Both the position numbers and the translations under genes were made by a program. This document shows positions 1-7,159 of a stretch of 20,196 nucleotides of DNA, piece by piece (the first letter of the stretch is position 1; each line of letters starts with the position of its first letter). The DNA comes from Rickettsiaceae bacterium 4572_127 (GTDB lineage: Bacteria > Pseudomonadota > Alphaproteobacteria > Rs-D84 > NBLK01): positions 1 through 20,196 of the forward strand of contig NBLK01000026.1 in the NCBI GenBank assembly GCA_002084505.1, given 5' to 3'. The notes beneath the pieces were generated by a model that was not told the origin of the DNA, made no database searches, and saw nothing but the letters and a program-made list of their open reading frames with translations.

Positions 1-101
1 AACCTTAACAAAAGACCGAGAAAAGTGTTAGACTATAAAACGCCAGAAGAGGCTATGATGAATTGTGACCAATTTGTCGCATTTAGGATGTGAATTGGCA
101 G
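1..101 (+). mobile_element. 3' end of an IS30-family insertion sequence (transposase C-terminus)
   Basis: Positions 1-93 read in frame as the last 30 residues of a transposase, containing LNKRPRKVLDYKTPEEA and ending VAFRM followed by TGA. This is the characteristic C-terminal signature of IS30-family DDE transposases (LNxRPRKxLGxKTPxE, then a short VAL/VAF-type tail). The element starts outside the window. Its right border must lie just after the stop, at about 93-104, because mutS sequence on the other strand becomes recognisable from about 102 onward. The exact inverted repeat and target duplication cannot be fixed without the other end. Confidence 0.8.
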
Positions 102-1487
102 TTTTATCTTTAAGTTTTGAACTTTAGATTGCAAAATATATTTTTGTCTAAGCTGTTCAATAATGCTCTCGCCGTTTTTTGAAAGAGTGTGTAAGGTGTC
201 TAGCTGAGGAGAAAATCCTGAGCGAATAAAATTTCCACTTCTCGCCAAATACGGCAATTCTTCTTGTAGAGATTTTTTTAATTTTGTAAAGATGTTACTT
301 AGATTTTCTGTCAATTTTGAAAAATCAAAAGGAGAATTTTGAAGAGAAGTTGCTATTTTTGGAAGCAACGAAAGAGTCTGTTTTAAGGCTCCCAAATCTC
401 TCGGATTTGCCTTGTCCAGTGACAGCCTAGAAAGTATCCTTTCTAAGTCTGGAATTTCCATCAAAATTGGCTTCAAAACATCTAAAATCACTGGGGATTT
501 TATAAAATAACCTATATAATCTTGTCTTTTTTTCAACCTCAAAAGATCTGTCAAAGGAGCATCGAAAAATCGTTTTAGCAGTCGTTTTCCACCTGCTGTT
601 TTCGTCCAATTTATCACTGAAAAAAGAGTGTTTTTTTTCTCTCCTGTTTGTGAAATAGTTAGCTCTAAACTTCTACGAGTTGTTCCATCAATTTGCAGGT
701 AAAGTTCCGGAGTCATTCGTGATATTTTTTGAAAAGAAATAGTTTGAGATTTAGAATTTAAATAAATATAATCAGCAACCAATCCAGAAACCTTTAACTC
801 CTCGTTTGAAAAATCACCAAAAGAATTCATGTCTTTTACCTTAAAAATATCTTTAAGTTTTTCAATTTGTGAATTTGCAATAAATCTATTTTCGGACAGC
901 TCTGTAAAGCATTTTTCTGGAAATTGTTTTTTTAATTCTATGAATGAATTTTCTGCATCTGATAAAATAATTTCGCTAGGTTGAATCCGTGAGATAAAAT
1001 CCGAAATTGATTCTCTGCTGGTCTCACAAAAAAAATGCCCTGTCGATAAATCCGCCCAAGCCGAAACTGTTTTCTCTCCTATTTTTTTTATCGCCATTAG
1101 AAAATTATGATCTGAATTTTCTAGCAAAACTTCTTCTGTGATAGTTCCTGGGCTGACAACTCTTACCACTTTGCGATTTACGACAGCCTTGTAGCCTCTT
1201 TTTTTTGCCTCCTCTGGTGTTTCGGTTTGCTCTGCGATTGCAACTTTGTATCCTGATTTTAATAATTTTTGCAAATAAGGTTCGTAGCTATGAAACGGAA
1301 TTCCTGCTAGCGGAATTTTTTTTCCGTCATCGTCGTATCCACGACTAGTTAATGTTATGTCCAAAACTTTTGAAGCTATTTTTGCATCTTCAAAAAACAA
1401 TTCGTAAAAATCTCCGATTCTAAAAAATAAAACACTATCGGTGTATTCTGTTTTCATTTTTAAAAATTGTTGCATTGCAGGTGTCAT
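33..1487 (-). pseudogene. mutS: DNA mismatch repair protein MutS, truncated by the IS insertion
   Basis: MutS recognises mismatches and starts mismatch repair together with MutL. The start MTPAMQQFLK and the mismatch-binding motif GDFYELF (Phe27, Glu29) are typical, and the connector and lever regions follow. Recognisable MutS ends at the sequence KVQNLKIK. The last 20 or so residues are read from the IS end and stop at 33. The family is about 850-900 residues, so the clamp tip, the Walker ATPase domain and the dimerisation helices are all missing and the product cannot be functional. On the minus strand a TATAAT lies at 1501-1496, only 8 nt before the ATG, with a weak TTGATT upstream and no convincing ribosome binding site, so the message may be almost leaderless. 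Whether the 3' half of mutS survives beyond the IS is outside this window. Confidence 0.9.
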
Positions 1488-1530
1488 AGAAAGAGATTAT
1501 AAAAAATTAAACTTAAAATCAATACATAAA

Positions 1531-1558
1531 AAAAGCAGGCGAATTGCCTGCCTTTTTT
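1531..1558 (-). terminator. Rho-independent terminator after the beta-barrel gene
   Basis: A six-base-pair GC stem (GCAGGC at 1535-1540 and GCCTGC at 1546-1551, loop of five) is flanked by A-runs on one side and T-runs on the other. Read on the minus strand it follows the stop of the outer-membrane gene and ends in a U-run. It lies between that gene and mutS, so the two are separate transcription units. It could work in both directions. Confidence 0.85.
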
Positions 1559-1571
1559 ATTTTGACTAGAA

Positions 1572-2129
1572 TTAAAATGCAAGTCTAGCTTTTGCCATAA
1601 TAGTTTGAATTTCTCCATCACCATTATGTCCAAAATCACCTGCTTCAATTTGAGTAAATCTGTATTCAATACTAAATCCAACTGGAATTAGTGGAACATC
1701 AATATCAACACCTGCCATTAAATTATAGGCTTTGTTTTCACCTGAACTAGTATCTACACCGCCACCATTGTTTCTAAGATTCATTTCAGCAAATCCATAC
1801 CCAGCTCCAACATAAGGTGAAACTATTGTAATTGGAATTCCAGCATAAACATTCGCCATAATTCCATTAGCTGTTATAGAATCATGAGTAGTGTTGCCAC
1901 TTAAATTAGATCCTTTGAACTTAAATGTTTCAATTTCAGCTCTTAATGGCAACAATGGAACCTTTGCTCCGACTGCGATTGAGTATCCAAACTCTCCATC
2001 TGATTCTTGCGAACCTATTTCAAAGTCAGTAGTTGATGCAACTCCTACACTACCATAAAAGATAGCAGAAGAAGGTGTTGTTAGTCCTAGTGTAATCGCC
2101 GACAAGGCAATCAAAGATAATTTTTTCAT
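1572..2129 (-). CDS. Small outer-membrane beta-barrel protein
   Basis: This 185-residue protein has a clear Sec signal peptide (KK, hydrophobic core, then PSSA with cleavage after about residue 22). The rest alternates short polar and aromatic or hydrophobic stretches with Gly-rich turns, as in eight-stranded barrels of the OmpA/OmpW-like type, and ends KARLAF with the C-terminal Phe recognised by the BAM machinery. No OmpA peptidoglycan-binding domain is present. The repeated LPLLPL/VPLIPV pattern lies at strand ends. A good ribosome binding site (AGGAG, five bases before the ATG) supports the start. A dedicated terminator follows. In related intracellular bacteria such proteins are surface antigens, but no specific role is visible here. 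Confidence 0.8.
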   Translation of the reverse strand: MKKLSLIALSAITLGLTTPSSAIFYGSVGVASTTDFEIGSQESDGEFGYSIAVGAKVPLLPLRAEIETFKFKGSNLSGNTTHDSITANGIMANVYAGIPITIVSPYVGAGYGFAEMNLRNNGGGVDTSSGENKAYNLMAGVDIDVPLIPVGFSIEYRFTQIEAGDFGHNGDGEIQTIMAKARLAF

Positions 2130-2225
2130 TTTGTCTCCTTTCGTTATTAGACATAAATATGATTACAGCTAAAAAAGTAAAAAGCAAGGAGAAATAAAAC
2201 GCCTCTTTAACGCTTTGGTTTTTTC

Positions 2226-2254
2226 TTGCTTTTTTCTAAAAAACAATCTATAAT
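2226..2254 (+). promoter_or_regulatory. Strong sigma-70-type promoter for the structured RNA
   Basis: TTGCTT at 2226-2231 and a perfect TATAAT at 2249-2254 are separated by 17 bases. The predicted start of transcription is about 2261, immediately before the first hairpin of the RNA. Confidence 0.75.
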
Positions 2255-2260
2255 AGAAAA

Positions 2261-2438
2261 ATGCTGACGGGTTGTCAGCTGGAGATTCAAAACTTCCACA
2301 AAGAGAATTATTTTAATAATTCTAGCTACCTCTAGCCTTGAGCTGGAGGCAAGGAAATAAACCTTTTGGCGAATACCTTGGCTGACTTTGTGCAGTTTTT
2401 GAACCTCCAGTTCGCTTTTTTTTGCGAACTGTTTTTTT
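2261..2438 (+). ncRNA. Structured RNA of unrecognised family, possibly a regulatory leader of the XRE gene
   Basis: The segment between the promoter and an intrinsic terminator is rich in helices. P1 is GCTGAC/GTCAGC (2263-2279). A long closing helix pairs 2279-2303 with 2386-2410 (CTGGAG with CTCCAG, TTCAAAA with TTTTTGAA, CACAAAG with CTTTGTG). Inside it are P3 (2304-2323, AGAATTAT arms) and P4 (2329-2349, CCTCTAGC with GCTGGAGG), plus a weaker helix at 2350-2380. Competing partners exist: GTCAGC at 2274-2279 can pair with GCTGAC at 2263 or at 2381, and CCTCCAG at 2404 can pair with CTGGAG at 2279 or CTGGAGG at 2343. It does not match the conserved cores of RNase P RNA, tmRNA or SRP RNA as I know them. 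6S RNA is possible but the branched interior is atypical. It may be a free small RNA or a leader that controls read-through into the regulator gene. Confidence 0.65.
2409..2438 (+). terminator. Rho-independent terminator between the structured RNA and the XRE gene
   Basis: A seven-base-pair stem AGTTCGC (2409-2415) with GCGAACT (2424-2430), an all-T loop, and a following run of seven T. Its left arm begins inside the CCTCCAG segment that closes the upstream helix, so closing helix and terminator compete for two bases. It ends only 20 bases before the ATG of the regulator. Confidence 0.85.
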
Positions 2439-2458
2439 ATCAAAAAAGAGGTGGAATT

Positions 2459-2791
2459 ATGCTAAAAGATTTTAAGATTCATTATGAAATTGGTCAAAAA
2501 ATTAAAAAATTTCGGAAAATTGCTAAAATTTCTCAAACATTATTAGCATCAAAATTAGGTGTTTCTTTTCAACAATTGCAAAAATATGAAATTGGTGAAA
2601 ATCAAATCACTGCAGATAAATTATGGAAAATTAGTAAGTTTCTAAACATAGATATTGAGAGATTTTTTCTAGAAAAAACAGAACAAAAAATCTACATAAA
2701 CGACATTCAAACAACACGATTTTTAAGGGCATATCACAAACTTCGTTCTAAAAACAAAGTCACTCTTTTGAGTTTTTTGGAAAATTTATAA
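2459..2791 (+). CDS. XRE-family helix-turn-helix transcriptional regulator
   Basis: This protein of 110 residues carries a Cro/C1-type HTH at about residues 12-66: IGQKIKKFRKIAKISQ, then LASKLGVSFQQLQKYEIGEN, then the helix ITADKLWKISKFLNI. The VSFQQLQKYE recognition helix is the form common in alphaproteobacterial regulators of this class. The C-terminal 40 residues are basic and have no recognised domain. An in-frame extension upstream to 2366 would run through the structured RNA and its terminator. The start at 2459 has a good ribosome binding site (GAGGTGG, four to five bases away) and begins at the usual distance before the HTH. No separate promoter fits in the 20 bases after the terminator, so expression probably depends on read-through. 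Targets are unknown. Confidence 0.88.
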   Translation: MLKDFKIHYEIGQKIKKFRKIAKISQTLLASKLGVSFQQLQKYEIGENQITADKLWKISKFLNIDIERFFLEKTEQKIYINDIQTTRFLRAYHKLRSKNKVTLLSFLENL

Positions 2792-3002
2792 ATGTTTTTT
2801 GCCTATTTTTTATACTTATAATTTACAAGACAATACATCGTGTTTTCCTTAAAAAAGATTTTTCTATTACTAGTTTTCTAGCATGCCTGTATTCTAATTG
2901 TCTGAAATAATATAAATTTTCCGCAACCCTTGATGATTGCTTTTTACTTTGATAGTGCGAAGTTATAAAACAAGTCTAATAAAATAGGTTCAATTCCATT
3001 TT
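2792..3002. other. AT-rich spacer, first part
   Basis: No open frame, RNA gene or convincing promoter is seen here. Together with the repeats that follow it makes a gene-free stretch of about 500 bases between the regulator and the first secretion gene. Confidence 0.5.
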
Positions 3003-3135
3003 ACATGTGTTTTTAACAATACCCCTCACCCGAGCTTCGCTCGACCTCTCCCGCAAGGGGAGAGGCGGAACTTTGGACTTTTGATTTTTCCCCTTGCGGG
3101 AGAGGGACAGGGTGAGGGGTAAAAAAAACACATGT
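3003..3135. repeat. Composite palindromic element, GC-rich repeat family A
   Basis: The element is one large inverted repeat. The outer arms ACATGTG (3003) and CACATGT (to 3135) are followed inward by TACCCCTCACCC and its complement GGGTGAGGGGTA. Within the left half sit a small hairpin CGAGC/GCTCG and a stable hairpin CCTCTCCC/GGGAGAGG. The right half, read as reverse complement, is nearly identical to the copy at 10916-10950. The GC content is far above the surroundings. Confidence 0.8.
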
Positions 3136-3163
3136 AGTCTGGAAAAGAGGCATAAAATAAAGT

Positions 3164-3220
3164 CATAGACCTAGTTTTACACTCTCTAAAAAAACAAAGG
3201 CTATAAAACTAGGTTTATAG
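3164..3220. repeat. Inverted repeat upstream of the first VirB6-like gene
   Basis: The left arm at 3164-3180 contains CATAGACCTAGTTTTA. The right arm at 3201-3220 contains TAAAACTAGGTTTATAG, its near-exact complement. The loop is about 20 bases and A-rich. There is no T-run directly after the right arm, so it is not an obvious terminator. Confidence 0.65.
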
Positions 3221-3224
3221 TTTC

Positions 3225-3240
3225 AAGAATTTTAATTCTT
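3225..3240. promoter_or_regulatory. Short palindrome, possible operator
   Basis: AAGAATT, two bases, AATTCTT: seven-base arms, 16 bases upstream of the -35 of the secretion gene promoter. The size and position fit a dimeric repressor or activator site. The XRE protein encoded at 2459 is an obvious candidate, but this is inference. Confidence 0.35.
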
Positions 3241-3256
3241 TATACAAAACATTATA

Positions 3257-3284
3257 TTGCAATGGAGTTTTTTTTTGTTATAAT
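3257..3284 (+). promoter_or_regulatory. Promoter of the first VirB6-like gene, apparently leaderless
   Basis: TTGCAA (3257-3262), 16-base spacer, perfect TATAAT (3279-3284). Transcription would start at about 3291, which is the A of the start codon. No Shine-Dalgarno sequence precedes that ATG, while the signal peptide fixes it as the true start. Confidence 0.6.
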
Positions 3285-3290
3285 CATTTT

Positions 3291-5048
3291 ATGAAAAGTG
3301 TTTTAGGGTTTTTATTTTTTCTCTTATTTAGTATTTCAAGTTTTGCATCTTGTCCGCCAAGTGATGCAGAGTTCTATGGAATAGATAACACTATATTAAC
3401 AGAAATTATTTCAAAAAATGGAGACAAGTTCAACTGCTGGGAAATAAAATATCTAATAGGCAAAAACAAAACCGATTTATCATTTTCAGCATATAAAAAC
3501 TTATTAAAGATTGGGGCAAAAACTGTTTTTTCCTCCCTAAGTGTTGCTAAAATAAGATCTCTTGGAAATGCCGACGACTTTGAAAAACTAAGTATTTTAA
3601 GAACACAACATAGTATTAGCTCTAACGATCCCGAAACAATCATAGATGAAGCTACTTCAAAGATCCAAAAGTTCTACCATTATGTAGCTGTTGGAAACAA
3701 GATAGAAAACACTAATGCTAAAAATCAAAGTGAAAAAAACTGCATGAGCAACCTTAGTGCAATCTCTTACCCTTTTTCTACTCTCTCAAAAATTACAATG
3801 TGGAATCCGTCAAATGGAGCTTTTCTAAATATATTTGGAACTCAACTAGGAAAAATAACAGAAGTCATTGACGACAAAAAAGCAAAGGTAAAATTCGGAA
3901 ACAAGGAAATGGAAATTGCTTGGAATTCTAAAAATTGCAGAGTCCAATCCAGCGAATTCACTTGGGCAAAAAAACTGACAGATATTTCAGAAGTATTGTT
4001 CATCGCTCTATTTGAAAATGCGGGTAATTTTTTAGACAGAGCTTTTGAAGATTTAGCCAACTTAGGAAGAAATCTTTTAGGTGTTTTGCTAACTCTTTGG
4101 ATTGTTATTTATATTTTAAAAAACCTTTGGAAAATGGAAGAAGGATTTAGTGCTAAAAAATTCATTAGTGATTTTTGGAAACTGATGGTCTTTGCAAGTT
4201 TGTATTTAATTGTTCTAATAGGATTTACACCAAAAGAATTAGTAGATAGCTTGCTTGTTCCTGTGCTAGACATAGGTGCATATTACGGGCGAATCGTATT
4301 TGAAGCATCTTTTAATCAAGACTTAGCCAGTGTCACGCCACCTTCTTTTACAACAAGTAATACAATAAGTGGACTAATTGAACCTATGTATTCTTTTATT
4401 TCTGCATTTAATGAAGTTCTCTTAAAGCCTTTTACTATTGCCGAAATGTTAATTTCTTATGGTTGGGATAATATTCAACTTACTCCGCTTATAATTGGCC
4501 TAGCTATTTTAGGGTTATTTGCTTGGGTTTGGATAAAGATATTTTTGATTTTATTAGAATGTGTTTTAGATCTAATTGTTGTTTTAATGTTATATCCAGT
4601 CTTAGCATTAGGTTATGTTTTTCCTCTAACGAGACCTTATGCTCAAAAAGGAATCGACATGATAAAAACCGTAGCCTTAACTCTTATTTTTTACCCAATT
4701 CTAATTGTTTTTAATTCTAGAATGATGATGGCTTTTTTAACAAGAGGTGATCCAAACACACAAGATACGGTAGATAATCTTTTACAAAACAATAACAGTG
4801 AAGGGGTTGTAAAGGCATTTGATTTATCTTTTTCTATGGTTGTAGAAGGTTTCTTCATTGGGGTTGTAATGATCTATGTCATAAAACAAGCACAAACATT
4901 AATAGGGGATTTTGCCACAACTGTAAAGACAGATAAAAACACAGTAAATGATGCATTTAAGGATTATAAAAAACAAGGACAGAAACTTAAAAAGGTCTTT
5001 AAGAAAAAAGAAAAAGCTCCAACTGGTGGTGGGGGGGGGGCTCCATGA
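3291..5048 (+). CDS. virB6: VirB6/TrbL-like type IV secretion inner-membrane protein, paralogue 1
   Basis: A protein of 585 residues. A signal peptide (residues 1-19) is followed at once by Cys21. A periplasmic N-terminal region with Cys49, Cys151 and Cys216 comes next. Hydrophobic segments of the TrbL/VirB6 channel-type domain lie near residues 261-277, 297-312, 400-446, 462-476 and 515-531. A Lys-rich tail ends in five Gly and Ala-Pro. VirB6 proteins form part of the inner-membrane translocation channel of type IV secretion systems, and Rickettsiales-type versions have such large extra domains. The N-terminal Cys region resembles that of the next gene, so the two are tandem duplicates. The ten-G tract at 5031-5040 codes for the glycines, and the stop overlaps the next ATG (ATGA), which suggests translational coupling. 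Transcription probably starts at the ATG itself. Confidence 0.78.
   Translation: MKSVLGFLFFLLFSISSFASCPPSDAEFYGIDNTILTEIISKNGDKFNCWEIKYLIGKNKTDLSFSAYKNLLKIGAKTVFSSLSVAKIRSLGNADDFEKLSILRTQHSISSNDPETIIDEATSKIQKFYHYVAVGNKIENTNAKNQSEKNCMSNLSAISYPFSTLSKITMWNPSNGAFLNIFGTQLGKITEVIDDKKAKVKFGNKEMEIAWNSKNCRVQSSEFTWAKKLTDISEVLFIALFENAGNFLDRAFEDLANLGRNLLGVLLTLWIVIYILKNLWKMEEGFSAKKFISDFWKLMVFASLYLIVLIGFTPKELVDSLLVPVLDIGAYYGRIVFEASFNQDLASVTPPSFTTSNTISGLIEPMYSFISAFNEVLLKPFTIAEMLISYGWDNIQLTPLIIGLAILGLFAWVWIKIFLILLECVLDLIVVLMLYPVLALGYVFPLTRPYAQKGIDMIKTVALTLIFYPILIVFNSRMMMAFLTRGDPNTQDTVDNLLQNNNSEGVVKAFDLSFSMVVEGFFIGVVMIYVIKQAQTLIGDFATTVKTDKNTVNDAFKDYKKQGQKLKKVFKKKEKAPTGGGGGAP
5031..5040 (+). repeat. Ten-G homopolymer tract at the junction of two VirB6-like genes
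   Basis: Ten consecutive G in very AT-rich DNA, preceded by GGTGGT. The tract lies within the last codons of the first gene and four bases before the ATG of the second. With ten G the first protein stops at 5048. One extra G (or two fewer) puts the first frame in register with the second gene and would give a fusion through Gly-Gly-Gly-Gly-Ser-Met. One fewer G gives a tail of about 28 foreign residues ending at 5136. The tract may also serve as a G-rich ribosome binding site for the second gene. Confidence 0.85.
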
Positions 5049-6874
5049 AAAAGCTAATCTCAATTTTATTTATATTTTTCCTATGGAGTTCTTTTTCAGC
5101 AAAAGCTGGCTGCTCGGCAGGATCTTCTTCTGCTAATATATTAGGAATCACACAATCCGACATTTCTAAAAACTCTTCGGATTTTAGTTGCGTTGAACTT
5201 GCTTTTCTAAAAAGAAGTGGGATTTCTGGCATAACTTATGATGATTACCTGAAAAAATTCAAGACATCGTTAGATATTGCAAAACAACTCGCAAAAAAAG
5301 GAATCACTCCTGATAGACAATTATTGGTGGACTTGAAAAACTTTGATCTAAAAAAAACTTTTCAAAAATTGAAAAAAAAGATTTTAGGAAATTATTCAAT
5401 CACATTTGATAATGTAAAAAATACTTTTGTGCAAAAGAATAAGCAATGCACAGATAATATGCCCGATTTTTCAAATCTACCAGACACAGCTAAGCCTTCT
5501 TACTTTTCGGGAAATACAATTTATGACATGCTAGGAAGAGTAATAGGAAATATCGTTCCTTCTCAAAATGGAAAGGCGATGTTAAAAGTAGGAAATATAA
5601 AGCAGGAGATAAAATGGAAAACTGAGTGCTATTCCCAAAACATAATTAAACAATTTTCAAATATTCTCGCTAGCTGTTGGTTGTGTCCTTTGTATGATTT
5701 GTTTTTTAAAGCAATGTCGACATTGTCGTATCAAGTTTGGCATAAAATTAGGAAACCTATGGTTGGACTTTTAGCTATAATATTCTTGATTTGGTTTACT
5801 ATTAAAATTATTAAAATGTTTTGGGGAATAGAAGAATTCAAAACTAAGTTTTTCACAACAGAGTTATTAAAAAAATTGGGGGCATTAGCAATAGCTGGAT
5901 TCGTTTTAGGGACAGAAGAGACAGGCTATGATATAGTTAAAGACTTTGTGACATTAGTCCTAACCCCGCTGTCGGAAATCGCTGTTTATATTTCTAAAAA
6001 GTTTTTAACTGGAACTCAGTGCAATTACATACCGATGGCAATAAAGACTAGCGAAAGTATGTTTTCTCCTGAAATAAAAAATAATATAATTTGTTTATTA
6101 GAACAATTGCTAAATTATTTTATAGACTATGTTCTTTTGTCTTTAATCCTTTTAATGAAGTCCCTGTGGATGCTCGTGGATGTTCTATGGGAAGCCATTA
6201 AAGTTGTTGGGACAAAGCTTCTTGGTGGAATTGGCGTAGCAATTGGGGCTGTTGTTGCTCCAAAAACGACCTTTGGTATAAACTTCCTAAAATCCTTATG
6301 GTCGTTTTTACTAACTTTTATACTTGGGCTAGGGCTTTTAGTCTCTTTCGTTTTTCAAATGTTCAAGACATTGTTTTATTTAGTTGATCCTATTCTAAAA
6401 ATGGGAATTGTGTTTTTATGGCTTCCTTTTACATTTTTGAATTGGATTGTTGACTTAAAGATACAAAATACTTCGTTTAAGGCACACTTTAAGACACTAA
6501 TAGAGGGGCTGGTTGTTATGGTTTTTACTGCCTTAATTGTTTCCTTATGTGGAACTATTTTATTAGCATTAATGTCCACAGCCGATTCTTATTCTAATTT
6601 TAAGGAAGCTATTACCAATAGAAATTTTGTAGATATGTGGAAAACTATTAAGATTGAAGATACTATCATTTTAAGACTAATTACTGGAATTATAATAGTT
6701 CACACAATGATGAAGAAAATAGGAGAATATGCTAAAATGTTTATGGATGTTAAGCCTAGTTCTGAAATGGGTAAGGAATTAAAAGATGAAGTTAATAAAG
6801 CATTCCTGAAAGAGAAAAAGAGATTCAATTCTTTTAAGGGCAACTTTAACTTTTTTAAGAAAATGAAAAAATAG
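5045..6874 (+). CDS. virB6: VirB6/TrbL-like type IV secretion inner-membrane protein, paralogue 2
   Basis: A protein of 609 residues. A signal peptide (residues 1-21) is followed by Cys23. A periplasmic part with Cys49, Cys135 and Cys195 aligns by eye with paralogue 1. A SCWLCPLYD motif follows (Cys211, Cys214). Hydrophobic segments lie near 238-258, 278-292, 357-377, 417-440, 453-470, 487-510 and 540-553. Cys326 and Cys350 lie in a block C...FSPEIKNNIIC..LE that is repeated in paralogue 4 and, more loosely, paralogue 3. The C-terminus is Lys-rich and cytoplasmic in character. The start codon overlaps the stop of paralogue 1 and has no classical ribosome binding site apart from the G-tract, so it may be coupled to, or fused with, the upstream gene. 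Confidence 0.78.
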   Translation: MKKLISILFIFFLWSSFSAKAGCSAGSSSANILGITQSDISKNSSDFSCVELAFLKRSGISGITYDDYLKKFKTSLDIAKQLAKKGITPDRQLLVDLKNFDLKKTFQKLKKKILGNYSITFDNVKNTFVQKNKQCTDNMPDFSNLPDTAKPSYFSGNTIYDMLGRVIGNIVPSQNGKAMLKVGNIKQEIKWKTECYSQNIIKQFSNILASCWLCPLYDLFFKAMSTLSYQVWHKIRKPMVGLLAIIFLIWFTIKIIKMFWGIEEFKTKFFTTELLKKLGALAIAGFVLGTEETGYDIVKDFVTLVLTPLSEIAVYISKKFLTGTQCNYIPMAIKTSESMFSPEIKNNIICLLEQLLNYFIDYVLLSLILLMKSLWMLVDVLWEAIKVVGTKLLGGIGVAIGAVVAPKTTFGINFLKSLWSFLLTFILGLGLLVSFVFQMFKTLFYLVDPILKMGIVFLWLPFTFLNWIVDLKIQNTSFKAHFKTLIEGLVVMVFTALIVSLCGTILLALMSTADSYSNFKEAITNRNFVDMWKTIKIEDTIILRLITGIIIVHTMMKKIGEYAKMFMDVKPSSEMGKELKDEVNKAFLKEKKRFNSFKGNFNFFKKMKK

Positions 6875-6915
6875 GAATTTAATAAATTTGCTTTGTTTAT
6901 GAATTGGGGAAATTT

Positions 6916-6943
6916 TACCCCGCCCATAAGAGGCGGGCGATAA
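6916..6943. repeat. GC-rich palindrome, family B, short copy
   Basis: TACCCCGCCC, a short loop, GGCGGGCGATAA. The ends match those of the longer copies at 9820, 10062 and 18640. The stem CCCGCC/GGCGGG may act as a transcript end after the second secretion gene, but no T-run follows. Confidence 0.65.
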
Positions 6944-7159
6944 GACAGAAAGTTGCAAAATAAAAAAGAGAATCTCACCGACGGGTGTGGTTGATTTATC
7001 GTTAAAAAATTATTTGCGGGGCAAATGATTTTAAGATAACCTCGAGCGAAGCGAACGGTTTTTTGAGTGATCGTATTTAAAATTACATATTTTGATGTAT
7101 GATTTTATTGGCAGACACAACAAGAAATCAATCACCGATAGTTAAGGAAAGAGTTTAAT

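Noticed and set aside
1484..1681. Minus-strand open frame of 65 codons
   Set aside because: Overlaps the outer-membrane gene in another frame and runs through that gene's terminator.
2261..2438. Calling the structured RNA 6S RNA, tmRNA, RNase P RNA or SRP RNA
   Set aside because: None of the conserved cores is visible, and the multi-branched interior does not look like the 6S central bubble. 6S remains a distant possibility to test.
2207..2443. Minus-strand open frame of 78 codons
   Set aside because: It is antisense to the structured RNA and its Phe/Lys-rich start is the terminator read backwards. There is no family signal.
2366..2458. N-terminal extension of the XRE regulator
   Set aside because: The extension would translate through the structured RNA and its terminator. 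The ATG at 2459 has a good ribosome binding site and the usual distance to the HTH.
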